Origin: Panagrolaimus kolymaensis
Lineage: Eukaryota; Nematoda; Chromadorea; Rhabditida; Panagrolaimidae
DNA length: 64,000 nt
Direction: 5' to 3'
NCBI GenBank assembly: GCA_028622995.1
Contig: JAJQJQ010000034.1
Coordinates: forward strand, 868,001 to 932,000
How positions within the stretch are numbered: the stretch's first letter is position 1; each line of letters opens with the position of its first letter. A program made the translations under genes and the position numbers. Shown here one piece after another: positions 1 to 10,361 of this stretch. The notes below the pieces were generated by a model, which did no database searches, was not told where the DNA came from, and worked only from the letters and a program-made list of their open reading frames with translations.

Positions 1-748
1 GAATGTTAAATGCCACTAAGAAAAAAAAAGAGCGGCGTTTCATTTTTTTTTCATTTCTACTTTTCTTTATTTCTTCTTCCAGTAGCTGTTATTTTATTTA
101 TTTTTTCTGTGGTTGTTAGTTGGTGGTAGCATACTTAAGCTTAGTTTTTTTTTCTACTTTTTTTCTTTCTCTTCTTGCAAATCGATTAAAGGTCCCAAAG
201 AAGTGCTACTGCAGCACACCAATTTTTTATTTTATTTTTTTACACTCATATTTTTTTTTATTTTGATGCAATTCACATTCATTTTCATTCCACCAACGAC
301 AACAACGACAACTCCTTCCTTACTTTTTTTTTGCAAAAGTTTGCTTTTAAATAAAATTAGTCTAGCTCTTCTTCTTTTGGTTGCTGCTGTTGGTTGTCGC
401 CGGATGCGGCAGCGCATCTTCCAATTCTCTTTCATTATTTCTTTCACGGGTTGGTTCTGGAGTATCCATCTAATTCAAAAAAAGGAGGGGAGAAAAAATG
501 AAAAAAAAATGGCGTGGCATGAGAATAAACTTTTTCCTTTGTTGTTGAAAAAGAGTGAAGTGCTTCTTTTTTTTAAATAGAAATTGGCTGTCGTCTCTCG
601 ATTACTTTATTTAAATTTTTTGGAGCAATCCACGATTAAAAAAAGAAAAAAAAGCATTTATTATCTCTCTTTTTTTCTTAATGAGAGATGTCGTTAGTAA
701 ATTTGACTAAATTATTTTTTTTAATTTAAATATAACAAATTAACTTAC
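1..748. other. AT-rich non-coding flank
   Basis: Homopolymer-rich sequence with no convincing gene. The long plus-strand frame at 113-580 is T-run translation (strings of Phe and Leu) and is not believable. On the minus strand an acceptor-like site near 463 is followed directly by an ATG and about 34 open codons ending in a Lys/Ser-rich stretch. Its frame does not join the candidate exon at 749-835, so I leave it uncalled. This is probably the intron of a gene that continues to the left. Confidence 0.4.
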
Positions 749-835
749 CAAGAATTCTCGTGGTTCGTGGCATCGTTATTGCTTTATTTTTAGGAGAAAT
801 ATCAAGCATATGCATCTTTCTTTGACGACCTTGTT
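749..835 (-). CDS. Candidate exon of an unknown gene leaving the window to the left
   Basis: An 87-nt minus-strand block is bounded by an acceptor (T-run then ACATAG) and a strong donor (CTTG/GTAAGTT). One frame is open throughout and encodes about 28 residues, including two near-adjacent Met codons (ATG at 815 and 809) and a basic stretch ending in PRTTRIL. It exits in phase 1. It could be a first coding exon, with the acceptor acting as a trans-splice site, or an internal exon. No partner exon with the right phase was found to its left, so the rest probably lies outside the window. The family is not recognised; the call rests on splice signals and codon openness only. Confidence 0.4.
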
Positions 836-1414
836 CTATGTAAAAAAAATAAAAAAGTAATTTGCTAAATAATTCTGAAAAATGACAAGACCAACAACAA
901 CGACAAGGCTACTAATGTGAAGAAAAAAAAGGCCATAGGAAGCTTTTTTCATTTCCCTTTTTTCCTCTTTCATTTTTTGCTTTTGTCTATGTCTATGGGT
1001 GTAATTGATGCCGACATTGCTTAAGGGCATATAAAAATATATTTATATATCAGATAACTTTATTTAATTTTAATTTTAATTTTATTTAGTCTTTTAAAAA
1101 AGAAGGGTAAAACATTAGTATTTTTTTAATTTTAACATATGTAAGAAAAATTATAGATAAGGCATACCAAATTAAATTCCCGTATCAGATATTAATTGCA
1201 CCATAAAAAAGAAGAAAAGATATAACAATGAAATTGAAATCAAAGTACATACAAACATATTAATTTTTTTTGGCGCAAAGAAAAAAAAATCACAACCAAA
1301 AAAAAGAGAATGAAGAAAGAAAGAAGTGAAAGTAGGTAAGTGAGTATCACAAAAATATCATCACAGTTGAAAGAAGTTTCTTTTTTAAAATTAATAAATT
1401 GTTATTTTTAAAAT
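836..1414. other. Intergenic / 3' flank of the SLC17 gene
   Basis: A-rich and T-rich spacer with no supported gene. It should contain the 3' UTR of the minus-strand transporter that ends at 1415. Confidence 0.5.
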
Positions 1415-2990
1415 TTATATTATTTTATTGCCAGTTCCAAGCAAACCATATACAATCGCACCAAAAATACATTGTACCGCAGTAAAAGTAAAAACATATG
1501 ACCAATTATTAGCTGAACTTTGTAATATCCAACCCGCAATATAAACTCCAATAAATCCTGTTATAGCAGAAAAGGCATTAAAAATTCCTTAAAAAATAAT
1601 TTAAATAAATTTTAATTAGAGAAGTTAAAAAAAATTTTACCAAAAACAGATCCAGTATGATTTGGTGCAAAATCATGAGGATTAACTGAAACCCCACCAT
1701 GATGAAGGCCTCTAGCAGCCATTGCAGCTGTAAATATTACAAGAGATAAGTAAAAGCCAGAACTACCAGATACGCATAATAAACATAATGCCATAGCGAT
1801 TAATGAAGCGCTCTAAAATCAAATTAAACAAATATTTAATTTTATTTTTAATGTCACGAACCTCCATAAAACGTCGAGTAAAAGTAATGGATTTCCCAGA
1901 GGATAACAATCGAGATGCAATAAATGGTGCAGCTAAAGCAGTAATAACTATAGCTAAACTAGGAACCACATTGTAAACAATTCCTTTAGCATTAGGGAAA
2001 TTATCGGAGAAATATGATGGAAGCCAACTAAACATAGTAAAATATGCATTTGCTCCACAATATTGAGCTATTGAAGCAGCCCAAAATGCAGGATGTGAAA
2101 ATAAAGTTTTCCATGGAACTGCAGTGGAAGCATCACGCATAGGTTTAAATTTTGTTTCCATTGGTGGAGATAACAACTGTTCATCAGCGTTGCCAGCTTC
2201 GACACTTCGAGCAAGAATAGAGCTTTCATCTCGAATTCGATTACTTCCTCGATCTCGAAGAAGTTTAAACCAATACCACCAAAATACACTTATACAACCA
2301 ACAAATTGAAATAAAGTTCGCCACCCAAATGCATCAATCAATAGTGAACCAATGCCTCCAGCAATAATCGTACCAAAATGAGATCCAGCCAAACATATTC
2401 CAAATACTCGACCTTTATCTGCAGCAGTTAAATGGCGAGCAACGATACTAGCCATGCATGGTAAATGAAAGCCTTGTCCAATACCAGTTAATACCCTCAC
2501 AAGAACCAAAATTACTAAAGGTGAAGAAGAGGTCAAATATGCGAGATCAAATAATTGTGGAGTTAAAAGAGTAAGCAATGACCAAACTAAAGTTGTATTT
2601 GCGAGGATTTTTTCACCTCCAATTTTATCTGCATAACTTCCAGCAAATACTTGTGTTATGGCATAACCCCAGAAAAAACATGACATAACAGTGCCCTGTA
2701 AAAAAATAGGGATATGTATTATTATAAAAAAATAATATGCAAATATTTACCGAATCTGATTTATTCCAACCATACTCCTGTGCCATGTGTGTTGCGCATA
2801 ATGGAAGAGCTACTCTGGAAGCATAAAGAACGCATGTTCCCATAAAAAAATTGATGGTCCATAACTTTGATTCAGACCTTAAAAACGATTTGTAGTCTCT
2901 TAAATTTATTTATCAAATATCAAAATCATACTTTGTCCATAGTTTTTTTGATGCGAAACTCTCATCTAATTTATCGTTCCCGAGAGTCAT
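1415..2990 (-). CDS. SLC17-family vesicular anion/nucleotide transporter (MFS)
   Basis: Five exons (2990-2932, 2877-2751, 2695-1862, 1812-1641, 1587-1415) join in phase to a 454-residue protein, the usual SLC17 length. The order is a short cytosolic N-terminus, a first membrane segment (LWTINFFMGTCVLY), then GWNKSDSGTVMSCFFWGY and a DKIGGEK loop. This loop and RVLTGIGQGFHLPCM are hallmarks of SLC17 members, and the closest match from memory is SLC17A9, the vesicular nucleotide transporter. Later helices end at GTGNKII. A charged, Ser-rich cytosolic loop separates the two six-helix halves. The likely role is proton/voltage-driven anion loading of vesicles or lysosomes; ATP as substrate is inferred from resemblance only. 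Two acceptors end in AAG. The gene is head-to-head with the ZFAND2 gene, with 396 bp between the start codons. Confidence 0.88.
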
Positions 2991-3386
2991 CAACGTTATT
3001 TAGCCCTATTATATATAAGAAGCAAAATTTATTGCATTGATGAATAACAAAAAATAAATTATTTAATAAAAACTTATAATTACAAATTATGTAAGAAAAG
3101 CTTCTTTCTGAAGCAATGTTGGACTTCAACGTAGAAGTTGGAGAAAAAATAAATGCAACCAACGTGGAAAATATTTCGCGTCAAGAAAATATATTTGGGA
3201 TGAGATGGAAATTTTTTTATTCTTCGTCTTTCATCTAGATCCTTCTCTTCTGACAGCGTTTCGTCATCAAATTTATTTTTTCTTGTGAATGATTTTATGT
3301 CATCATTTCTTTTCATATATATAGCAGTGACTTTTCTACTATAAAGCCATTTTTAACAAAAAAAATTTCCTGACGAATAACTAACT
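2991..3386. promoter_or_regulatory. Shared divergent promoter region
   Basis: These 396 bp separate the start codons of the minus-strand SLC17 gene and the plus-strand ZFAND2 gene. Whatever drives both genes is either here or beyond an unseen 5' exon. No defined element (for example a heat-shock element) was recognised with confidence. Confidence 0.35.
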
Positions 3387-4325
3387 ATGGCTGAATTTCC
3401 TGATCTTGGAAAGCATTGCACTTTCAAAGAATGCCAACAACTTGGTTAGTTTTTACTTTTGTTGTTGCTTTGACCATTGCTAATCAAACCGTTTTTAGAT
3501 TTTCTACCTGTTATCTGTGATGCTTGTAAACAACCTTTCTGGTTAGTTTTTACTTTTTCAAAAATGATGACTTTAATCTCTCTCATCACTTTTTAGCGTA
3601 AACCACTTTCAATATATCAATCATTCCTGCTCGAAAGGTGTAAACAAGGTAAAGATTTTGTTGCTTATTTTATATCCTTAAATATCATTTTCTTTTTTTT
3701 CTCAGGATCGACAAGTTCCTGTATGTCCATTATGCTCAAAACCGGTTCCAATACCTCAAGGACGATCACCTGATGAAGTAATTAGTGCTCATCTTGATAG
3801 CAATTGCGCTAATCCAACTACGAAACGGTCAATCCCATGTGATTTGAAAGGCTGCAAAAAACGTGAGGCAAGTGTTTTCTTTTTTTTCTTGTTATAAATG
3901 TAAATAAAAATAAGTTGTTTTTAGTTCGTTGAAGTCAAATGTCGTGATTGTAAACACAATTTCTGCCTTGGTCATCGTTTTACTGAACAACACTTTTGCA
4001 CTGGAAATCGTCCAAATGAAAAGATCAAACCTCGTGCTAATCCTACCTCGTCATCTTCTCCTATGGTAAGTTACAAATGATGGGGGATTGAATGTAGTTG
4101 ACATTTTAACTTTTATAGACAAATACTACAGATGACGAAAATCTTGCTCGAACACTTCAAGCTCTATGGAATAGTAGAAATAGTAATGGTTTAAGTGATG
4201 AAGAAATTGCTCGTCAACTTCAAGCTGAAGAAAATCAACGTGCAGGACGTCAACAAGATACTCGATCTCGTGTTCATACTGGTGGTCCATCTCGAGGAAA
4301 TGGTAACAACTGTTCTATCAACTAA
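3387..4325 (+). CDS. ZFAND2: AN1-type zinc finger protein, ZFAND2/AIRAP family
   Basis: Six exons (3387-3444, 3499-3541, 3597-3648, 3706-3867, 3925-4065, 4119-4325) give 220 residues. Two AN1 zinc fingers are visible: residues about 10-60 (CTFKEC, CDACKQPFC, a His pair, CPLC) and about 95-140 (CDLKGC, CRDCKHNFC, HRF, HFC). A UIM-like ubiquitin-interacting motif, SDEEIARQLQAEE, follows near residue 175. This order (AN1-AN1-UIM) is that of ZFAND2A/B. These proteins act at the proteasome and at p97 during arsenite or protein-folding stress; C. elegans AIP-1 is the known nematode member. The last four residues are CSIN, which resembles a CAAX box, and human ZFAND2B is known to be prenylated. Intron 4 appears to use a GC donor (GAG/GCAAGT). 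A polyadenylation signal, AATAAA, lies at 4504. Confidence 0.9.
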
Positions 4326-4589
4326 TTATGCATTTTAACATTCTATGTTCTTCTGATGTTTTCAACCGGTCTTGTATTACATATAACTGTCTTTCTGTAA
4401 CTGCTACCTTATCTTAGGGATTTATTGTATTCACTAAAAACTTTTATTTGCTTTTTGTCTATTATTCACTAATTTATCATCATCATATCCTTTGACTTTG
4501 TACAATAAAAGAGATAACATGCCTTTAATTTTTATTTTAGAAGAGAAAAAAACATTTTGAAAGAGAAACAAACATTACATATCAAAAAT

Positions 4590-5271
4590 TTAACACATAT
4601 GAAGGCGACGACACAACATTTGACTCCCATTTATTTGTTCATGTGGTATTACAGAAGTGTATTGAATATACGGTAGCTGGGGATTTTCAACTGGTTTAGA
4701 TTGAATATTGTAAGGAATGCCTTGACGATTAGCAAAACTTTTCATAAAATCAAAATATGGTGATGAGCTCGCTTTTTGTAAAGTTATTGGTTTTTGTGGT
4801 GGTGGATTTTCTTCTTTATTCAATGCCGCATTACGATCACGAAGCATTTCTAATATTCGATTTGACATTGGAACAAAGGATGAATAGGCGTTTAAAGCTT
4901 CATCATCTAAAAATGGAGTCATATCAAAAAATTGCGTGTTAAAATGCACTCTGTCGTTGTTGTGGTTGGCTTCTATTTTTGGAAACAAAAAAGTAAGAAA
5001 GTTTCAAAGGAAATGAAAAATGACTTTGAACTTGTAAAAAATGAAAGAAAGCTATTGCTTTTTGCAGATAAAAAAAGTTTCCAAGTGTCAATTAGCTCAA
5101 CTACATCTGTTTCAGAGAGATAGTTTCTAAAATTAAGAGGAAAAGGAAGGATGCATCTTTAAACTTACTGCTGGAAGAATATTGTGGAGCCCCAGAGCAG
5201 CAACACCAAAAATAGCTTAAAATAATTAATAACATGAAATAGCAATAATAAATTTTCTTTGTTTTAAGCAT
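4590..5271 (-). CDS. Small secreted protein of unknown family
   Basis: Two exons (5271-5169 and 4972-4590) join in phase to 161 residues. Exon 1 encodes a signal peptide: a basic start (MLKTKK), then a hydrophobic core rich in Leu, Ile, Phe and Cys, with likely cleavage near SGAPQ. Exon 2 encodes an Asn/Gln/Pro-rich chain without recognised domains; it includes MTPFLDDEALNAYSSF and ends in the Cys-containing tail MLCRRLHMC. No tandem dibasic-flanked peptides are seen, so a neuropeptide precursor is not favoured. The 196-nt intron has a weak acceptor (AAAAATAG), the least certain point of the model. The gene converges on ZFAND2, with 264 bp between stops. Confidence 0.65.
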
Positions 5272-6845
5272 ATTTTTATTTTAGACAACAAAAAAAAAAT
5301 ATATTTTTAAAAGCTTTTTAAAAACGCAAGTTTGAAAAAAATAAAAAGCAAATAATAAAAGCACTGCGTCGTCGACGTCGTCGTTGCTTTATAACACAAC
5401 CGTAATATATAAATATTTATATATTAGGTAATGTAAAAAATAAATAGGTAGAATAACTCGGAAAAAGAACTAAAGTAGCTAAATATCAAATAACATTAAA
5501 ATAAGATTTGATAATATCAGCCCACTTGGGAATCATCTACGTAAAACTTTTTATTTTTTAATTCCAAATGCGAAAACGTCGTCGACGACAAAGCAATAAG
5601 CAAAAATATTTATGGTTGTCGTCGTTGATGTAACTATGGAGGAAGGATAGGGAAGCATTTTAATGTAATGGATATGGGATATGTATAATATACATACATA
5701 TATTTTCATGCTTATATAAATAATTAGTTCAAAGACCACAAATAGAAAGCAAAATGAAAAAAATGGAAAACAATTTATTTTTATTTAATATTTGCATATT
5801 TTTTTGGATGGAAGAGATTTTTTAAATTTGAAATGCATTAATGTGTCAATTTGTCATTCATACTCATTTACAGTATACTAAAATTTAAGTTTATAAAAGT
5901 CTTTCTTTTTTTCATACAACAAAAAAATGATGTTTTCTAAACTTTTTATTTTTGCACTTTCTTAATTACTTCTTTTTTATTTATCCAACAACATAAAATT
6001 ACTTGAAGACAACTTTCGACTTTTTTGTTGTTGTTTTTGTTGCGTTATTTAGTTTCCTTCGTATTTTATCCATTAATTTGGTAATGTTGCAGAGTTGAAT
6101 TAAATTGACAGCCAGCCACTTATTTGTTTCTATTCCTTGATGGCCAAATTCCTCCTATTTCTTTTTTACTTATTATTATATCCTAAAAAAAGAAAATAAG
6201 AAGAAGACAACGTTTCAAATGTTATTTTGTACTACTAAATGTAAGTTTTCCTTTTTTACTCTTTTTTTATCCACAAGCGATGATGTGTTAGAAGATAGAC
6301 TAAGAGTAAAAGTCATTCATTTTTGTTTTACGTCGTCGTTTGCTTATACTCTTACTTATTTATTATTACTTATGATCCATATCCATATTTTCGTACTCAT
6401 TTTTTTCCATGGGTTTTTTTAAATACAAAAATATATTATAATATTTAATAGTTGAGTGATGATGAGCCACCAATAAAGCAAGCATCTTTGTTGTTAATTT
6501 TTTTAAGCATCCATCTTCTTTTTTTTTCATGCTTTCTCCGCCCCATAATTTAAAAGTAAGTCATAACAAGAAAGTCTTCCATTTTTTAAAGAAATTTTTC
6601 TTTCTTGATAAAAGCTTTTTTTCATTTTTAAAAGGTAAATAATAACAAAAATTACTAACTTTGAATGTTAACTTAATGGTTTCCAAGTATATTCAAAATA
6701 AAAATAAAATTATACCACTATTTTAAGTAAATAATAAAATTTCAATGACATTATTTTTGTTAGTCTGGCTGGTTCTATTCTTTGAAAATAAAAAAAACCA
6801 GTGATTTTTATTTTGTCTGCCAAGTTTTTTTTTATATTAAGCTCC
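5272..6845. other. Intergenic, no gene seen
   Basis: AT-rich spacer between two divergent genes. It holds short GTC/GAC-rich near-palindromes (around 5366-5390 and 5577-5590) in otherwise simple sequence. No frame here has both codon structure and splice sites. Confidence 0.5.
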
Positions 6846-9800
6846 ATGGCTTGCATTGTCGGAAATGATACTTCTTCTGTTATTGCGAGGTAAGCCCCTG
6901 CTTTTCTTTTTTTTACTGAATTTAGAAAAAATATATGTAAATTAGTTTAGTTTGTCATTTTTAATATTTTTTATAAAGAAAAAAAAAATAGTGTCATCAT
7001 TCACTGAATTAATTGACCTTAAAATGTTTAAATATTAAAAAAAATTAAAAGTACTTTTTTTGAGCAAAGTCAAAAAAATTCACACTTTAAAAATGAAAAA
7101 ATCAAGGATCAATTTGCAAAAAAAACTTAAATTTGGAACAAAAAAAAAGTTAGTCTCAAAAGAATTTAATGCAAATATTATTGTTTTTAACTTTTGAAAA
7201 TGAAAAATAAAAATACTTCTGTGCAGCAAAAAAATCATAAATACACAATGAGAAGTTCATTAAGGTTCTCGGTAACAACAAAAAAAAAATAACTACTACC
7301 TTGTTATTATTAAGAGTCATTCAAACTTAAAACGGGAAATTTTTTTTCTAATTAGCTCCTTTTAAAGTTATAAACTTTTCTGGAAATTATGGTGCAAAAA
7401 AAGTCAATATTTTACTATCCTTTTTTTGTCTTTCATTTTCTGTCAGGCCATTGCCAAAAATAAAAATAAAAGTTGTTTTTTTTAATTCGAAAAGAGTTAT
7501 GCATATTTAATTTTAGCACGCAAAATAAGAAAGAAAAGAAAAAATATGCCAATATTTTAACATTTTTTTGTTGTTTTCGTTTTTAATGCTCTTTATAAAC
7601 CATACAATTGTCAAGCAAGCAGCTACAATAAAAATAGTGGAGTAACCTTTCATTGTTCCATTAAAAAAATTCTACTAATTAATTAAAGATATAAAAAAAA
7701 GTGCCAAAAAATGTATGTGGTTCCATTGTCTTTTTATTGGTGCTCTTATTATTCCTATACCTAAAAATTTGGTTTTGTATGCTTTTTTAATTTAATCTTG
7801 AAATAAATAAATAAAACATTCCTCGTGGTATGCTGCTTGCTGTTCAATTTTAATTAGATTTCTGCCATTTTTTTTTCTCGTTCACTTTTATAATAAGAGA
7901 AAGAAGAAGAACATTTATGACTAGAATGCACTTTTCCATCCATATCCAACTTTTTTTAATGATGATATCTTTTTCTGCAATTATTAAAAATGTGAAATAT
8001 AATTTTGGTGTTGCATATCATATTTTCTTGCATCAAGTTCAGCACTTTTTTTGCGTTATTGCGAATTGCAACTTTTTGAAATATTAAACTTAACTTTTTT
8101 TATGGATTATTAAGCAACAGACGACGACGATAAATGAAGCGTGGAAAGGCTTTTTGTGTTTGCGTGTTTCTATGTTTTTCCAAAAAAGAGAAGAAGTTAA
8201 GATATATCACATTTTTTATTTTTGGAGTTAAGCCGATGTCATGTCTACCAAAAATTTATTTATATTATCCTTTTACACTTTTTATCTTTGCTTTTTCTTA
8301 CAAAATTGAAACATTAAAAGTTAAACTCTAAAAAAATATTCTATCTTTCTCTTTCGCTCGTTTGTCTTTGGTGTTTAACCCTTTAGAAATTTCTTAGTTT
8401 TTGCATATCTTTTTTGGACCAAAAATTATTTCTTAATTTTTTTTCTTTTTCTTATAATCTCTCCAGGTGCTTATTACTTACCATTACCACCAGCAGCCAC
8501 CTGCCAATCAAAAAGCTTTTATTTTGTTGCATAAAATAATAATATATTTTAATGGGTTTTTTACCAGAAAATTAAAATGCAGACGTTTTTAAGAGAATTG
8601 AATAATAAATAAATAATTGGTTTTTTGGCAATTTTTGAAATAACAAGAAAACCTTAAAAAACACGGGTGTAAATGAAATTTTTATTTAAAGCTTTACTTA
8701 ATGTTAAAGCAGAAAATATGAATTTTAACGAAATTTTAAGGTAAATTTTATTTTCAGAATCGTATTTAAAAAAAATAATAAAAAGTGTGGATTTTTTAGT
8801 TGCGCATTGGTAATTTACGTGGAACCATTTTTATGCTGCGCTGGATTCATTTTAAATTTAACTTGCATTGTTGTTTTTCTTACGGTTTGGTCTCATGGAT
8901 ATTTTCGTAAGACTTCATTATTACTTTATTTAATCGCCCTTTCAACTTGTAATGCCATTCAATTAATTTTATCTATATTTGTTTTGGTTTTACCCGCAGC
9001 CGAACAAGTAAGCTTACTCTTATTCATTTTTAACCTTTGACGTAGATTGTAAAAATTTAACGACTTTATTTTTTTTTAAAGGAAATAAATATCAAAAAAT
9101 AAAAAGTTTTTTTAGTTCATTGATGACGAAATTTTTTATCATGAAACTCAACTTTTGCGTCAAATGAATGCCTTTACCGTACGCTTTGGTTATCCTCTTC
9201 TCATGGCATCAAATTATGCATCGATTTGGATTTTATCACTTATTTGTGCTCAACGATATCAATCTGTTTGTCATCCATGGAATGTATGGAAACATCGATT
9301 GGCTATAGTTAAAAATAGCAAACTTTGCATTTTTATTGTCATCTTTTTTGCCGTTGGTAAAAACAATTTTTTTTTTTACATTTTTCTTTGTTTTAAACTA
9401 AAAAAACTTTTTTTTAGCTTTAAATGTCATTCGTTTTTGGGAGTTAGAAACTTTTGAAGGATTTGTTCGTGTCAGCCCTCTCCGATATGACCTTTTGTAT
9501 AAAATTCTCCAAGAAGGAATAATTTATGGATGTGTAGTTTATGGCTTTCCTATGTTATTACTTTTATGGTTTAATTATAATACTTTTAAACTTATTCGAG
9601 TTGATGAGGTAAAAATTAAATAAATTTAAAATGATTTTAAAAAATTGAGATTCTAATTTTAGCGTCATCGTTGTCGACCATCTGCAGAACATCGAACTGC
9701 AATGATGACTGTTTGCGTGTTTATTTTTTTCTTTTTATGCACTACCATGGCAGCTTCAATTAGACTTGTAATGTAAGTTCATCCAGATTCCAACTTTTCT

Positions 9801-10143
9801 AACTTTAAGTATTTTATTTTACAGTATCCTAGCAGGAAATCTTTTCAATTCAACTGAAATGGTATGGCTCGTAGACCTCAGCAATTTACTCATGAATATC
9901 AATGCTTTAATCATGCCAGTCGTGTGCTTTATTTTTACTCGAGGTTTTCGTGATCTTTTCTTCGTAGTTCGTTATGCGCCATCCATAAATTCGGCTGATT
10001 TCACTTTAAAGCCAACAATAACTTCCAAAGTTTTACATCAACATAAAAATCATCATCGAGGTCGAAGCGTTAGTTTTCAAACCAATCATTCGGCGGCTCC
10101 AATCACTGCCACGGCTAAACTATTTACTCGAATATCTCATTAA
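6846..10143 (+). CDS. Rhodopsin-class peptide GPCR (FMRFamide-receptor-like)
   Basis: Six exons (6846-6889, 8800-9007, 9116-9356, 9418-9608, 9663-9772, 9825-10143) join in phase to 370 residues. Exon 1 supplies a short extracellular N-terminus with an N-glycosylation site (NDTS). Its phase fits exon 2 exactly across a 1.9-kb intron, but it is the least certain exon. Seven hydrophobic segments follow. TM3 ends ICAQRYQSVCHP (the DRY-box position, here QRY), then comes a loop containing FWELETF, as in nematode FMRFamide-type receptors. TM7 reads LLMNINALIMPVVCFIF, so the usual NPxxY is lost (NALIMPVV). The basic C-tail is about 65 residues. The ligand cannot be read from sequence. A foldback element sits 19 bp after the stop codon, inside the probable 3' UTR. 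Confidence 0.8.
6890..8799. other. Long first intron of the GPCR gene
   Basis: This is 1.9 kb of AT-rich sequence between the proposed first exon (strong donor AG/GTAAGC) and exon 2. No other gene is supported here. It is far longer than the window's usual introns and could carry regulatory elements. Confidence 0.5.
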
Positions 10144-10162
10144 ATATTTGTGAAAAGTGATT

Positions 10163-10361
10163 TTAAAGGGACATAGCTATTTCATGCCTTTTCAAAAATT
10201 TCGATACTGGGGCTGATAGGAACAGTCGGGGCGGCGCGTGTTTGAATTACCGTGTCACTTCTGTCTTACACGGTAATTCAAACACGCGCCTTACCAAGTG
10301 TAACTTGCAGTGCCCGCAAACGAAATTTCAAAAAAGGCATGAAATAGCTATGTCCCTTTAA
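10163..10361. mobile_element. TTAA-flanked foldback MITE (piggyBac-like ends)
   Basis: A 199-bp element starts TTAAAGGGACATAGC and ends with its exact reverse complement, GCTATGTCCCTTTAA. The terminal inverted repeat is perfect for about 30 bp and then continues with small gaps. TTAA at both edges is the target site of piggyBac-type transposons. The centre carries a second, perfect palindrome (10233-10290). There is no coding capacity, so it would need a transposase in trans. It lies in the likely 3' UTR of the GPCR gene and would fold into a long hairpin in the mRNA. Confidence 0.7.
10233..10290. repeat. Perfect 23-bp inner inverted repeat
   Basis: The arm GGCGCGTGTTTGAATTACCG (continuing TGT, 10233-10255) is repeated as its exact complement at 10268-10290, with a 12-nt loop. 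It is GC-richer than the surroundings and nested inside the TTAA-flanked MITE. Confidence 0.85.

Noticed and set aside
113..580. 155-codon plus-strand frame
   Set aside because: Composition is runs of Phe, Leu and Thr from T-rich DNA; no splice context and no domain pattern.
10233..10290. Hairpin considered as a microRNA precursor
   Set aside because: Perfectly paired and nested in a foldback transposable element; no evidence of a mature product.
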